DNA from: Brachyhypopomus gauderio | Taxonomy: Eukaryota; Chordata; Actinopteri; Gymnotiformes; Hypopomidae | Length of the DNA: 64,000 nucleotides | Direction of reading: 5' to 3' | Assembly: GCF_052324685.1 (NCBI RefSeq) | Contig: NC_135214.1 | Location: 30,856,206 to 30,920,205, forward strand | Shown here: positions 48,098-64,000 of the stretch, one piece after another | How positions within the stretch are numbered: position 1 is the stretch's first letter | Layout: the number at the start of each line of letters is the position of its first letter | The notes under the pieces: generated by a model | Databases searched by the model: none | What the model saw: the letters and a program-made list of their open reading frames with translations, nothing else | What the model was told of the DNA's origin: nothing | Program-made: the position numbers and the translations under genes

Positions 48098-49924
48098 TGC
48101 TTTCGGTTTAAAGAAATACCAAAACCAGAAATCTCATGACCAAAGCACGAGCTTGTGTAATAATTGCAGGTGCAACTATAAATGGTTAACTAGGCTCCCT
48201 CATTCACAGTCAGACTAGGAGAAAGCCAGAGATCCTCATTAAAATAATATTGGTACAGCCTGTTCACGAGAACAGGAGAAAGAAGACGCTCTGGGAGAGA
48301 AGGATGCTTTACTGCAGTGACAGACTGGGTTTCACAGCTTCTAAAAGACAATAGAGGCTCAGATTACATGAGTCTAGTACAGGCTGTTACCTTCAGAGTA
48401 CAATGTTGGTTATCGGGTTTGGAAATGACTTTTAAAGGTTTTTTTTCTTTCTTCTGGACAGATAGAAGTGTCAGCCAGTTCACTGGAAGGTAGTGTTTAA
48501 GAAAATACATTTGTCATAGATCTTTTGTACACAAAAACTCACACATATACACAAAACTTTCTTAAGAGTTTTCTTTAGAGTTCGTAGAATAAAAACTCAA
48601 TTAATTTATGACTTCATCATTCCTTGTTTTTTCCTTTATTTCCAATTTACATTAATTAAAATCGTAACAAAACCAGGATGAAAAAAGAAAACAAACAAAA
48701 TTATCATGATCATATTAATAATTAATTATAACAAAAATATACACACTCTCACACAAATGCACACCTCCTGCTCAGGATACACCGTGCCAAAGGAGCCCCT
48801 CCTTCCTTGGAATGATCCGGTTATTCTGCATCCTCGGAGCAGGCTGTGTGAGTTGGGTGAGGCTCGCAGGGAGAGGGTGTGTGGGGACCCAGGGAATAAT
48901 GACTGACAGATTTAAAGTAATAGCACCTTCTGAAGACAGACTGAATGAAGCCAGAACATGGCCTGTCTCTCTTCAGTCCCCCAAAGCTACTTTTGATTCA
49001 CATCCAGATTATAACTTTGGTTTTTCATTGTGAGGTAGCTTTTTAAAAAAATGAAGATAATACAAATGAACAAAACCAGAAATATCATCCAAATTTATTT
49101 TACTTTTGCTTTTTTGTAAAGGGACCAACACTTCCTTAAATGGGCAGTCATGGGGAGAATATTGAAGGACACTTTAAAAAAAAAAAAGGGAAAAATTAAA
49201 GTAAAACTGCACTTCTCAAAAAAGTCTTGGTGTGCATAGACACACGCTCTCTCACACACAAACACATCATTGTGAAATTATAGAGATCTGGCTGTTTCAG
49301 AACAGACTTTTACAACAACTGAACCAAGATTTGACTTTATTATACACAGTAAATGTTAACTCCCAACCTCCCCACTTTTACCATTTCACAATACCTAGCT
49401 GAATGTCATGTTTTTTACTGAGTCACAGTCTGGAAGCAGAGGGAGGGGCAAAGTGGGACTGGGTGTGGTTCAAGATGTGTTAGTGGGAGGGGCATCTGTG
49501 GTTTCTAACCAAAAAGCACCCAGCCCTAAAGCACCACCCACCCCTGCCAAACGTGATGACATCTAGCCATGTTTCTGTACTTTTCATCTCTTACTCGTTA
49601 AGTCTTGCTGGCTCGCTCCATTCTCATCTCGACTCCTGTATGGAAGAAGCACTTCACTGAGGGTGGTGGGAAACATGGCTGGATTTCAGAGGGAGAGACT
49701 CATGGGCCAGTGCTGCTTAGTGCTGGTCTCCAAGGGCACTAAACACGGACAACACAACTTTTGTGTTTTGGAGAAAAAGCATTTCATCAATTTTCAATTT
49801 TCAGTTTCCTTTTCTTTTCCTTTGCTTCCATTTTTCTTTTTTTGGAGAGTGTATTGCTTCTTCGTGGAGCTACTGTTTATCTTTTATATCTTTCCATGTC
49901 TTATATCGTGTCCATATTTTTTTT
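48098..49924. other. 3' flank and probable 3' UTR of the collagen gene
   Basis: On the transcript (minus) strand, AATAAA occurs as ttta-tt on the plus strand near 48,632 and 49,338, so the 3' UTR could be about 0.6-1.3 kb. Otherwise this is AT-rich with CA-rich patches and no coding sequence. Confidence 0.45.

Positions 49925-64000
<14,076 letters not shown>

Overview
This is nuclear DNA from a teleost fish, probably an ostariophysan relative of zebrafish. The evidence is vertebrate-type genes split by GT/AG introns, orthologues that match the fish and mammalian families closely, and fish-type repeats (tRNA-derived SINEs that share a 3' tail with a LINE, palindromic hAT-like MITEs, many CA/GT microsatellites). 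There are no operons, CRISPR arrays or prokaryotic genes. Exon borders below were read by eye from splice signals and checked for reading phase; allow 1-2 nt of error.

Layout. (1) About 42-17,804, minus strand: 42 exons of itpr3, the type 3 IP3 receptor, from the start codon to about residue 1945; the channel end lies off the left edge. Its introns hold a large minisatellite (12.8-14.5 kb), a SINE piece, a hAT MITE and several microsatellites. (2) 17.8-24.0 kb: intergenic, with two hAT-type elements that have perfect 8-bp target-site duplications. (3) 24,059-25,847, plus strand: complete two-exon gpr37l1, an orphan GPCR. (4) 25.85-32.47 kb: 3' flanks of gpr37l1 and the cryptochrome gene, mostly non-coding, with a SINE, a GT repeat and a 24-base G run. 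(5) 32,475-45,762, minus strand: complete 13-exon cryptochrome of the Cry1 type (fish cry1b group), 666 residues, with a LINE 3' end, an L1-like relic and SINEs in its introns. (6) 45.8-49.9 kb: the cryptochrome upstream region, with a D-box and an E-box, and the 3' flank of the collagen gene. (7) 49,925-64,000, minus strand: 37 exons of the 3' part of a type II procollagen gene, most like col2a1b; its 5' end lies off the right edge.

The genes are functionally unrelated neighbours: a calcium-release channel, a glial receptor, a circadian repressor and a cartilage collagen. The most notable observation is in the collagen gene. The Gly-X-Y helix is perfectly kept in every exon read, but the C-propeptide has lost one of its eight conserved cysteines (interchain Cys3, now Ser) and its only conserved N-glycosylation sequon (Asn-Ile-Thr, now Thr-Ile-Thr). 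Other points of interest are an in-frame tandem splice donor in itpr3, itpr3 splice sites built from microsatellites, a Cys-to-Gly change in the itpr3 ligand-binding region, and clock-type elements upstream of the cryptochrome gene.
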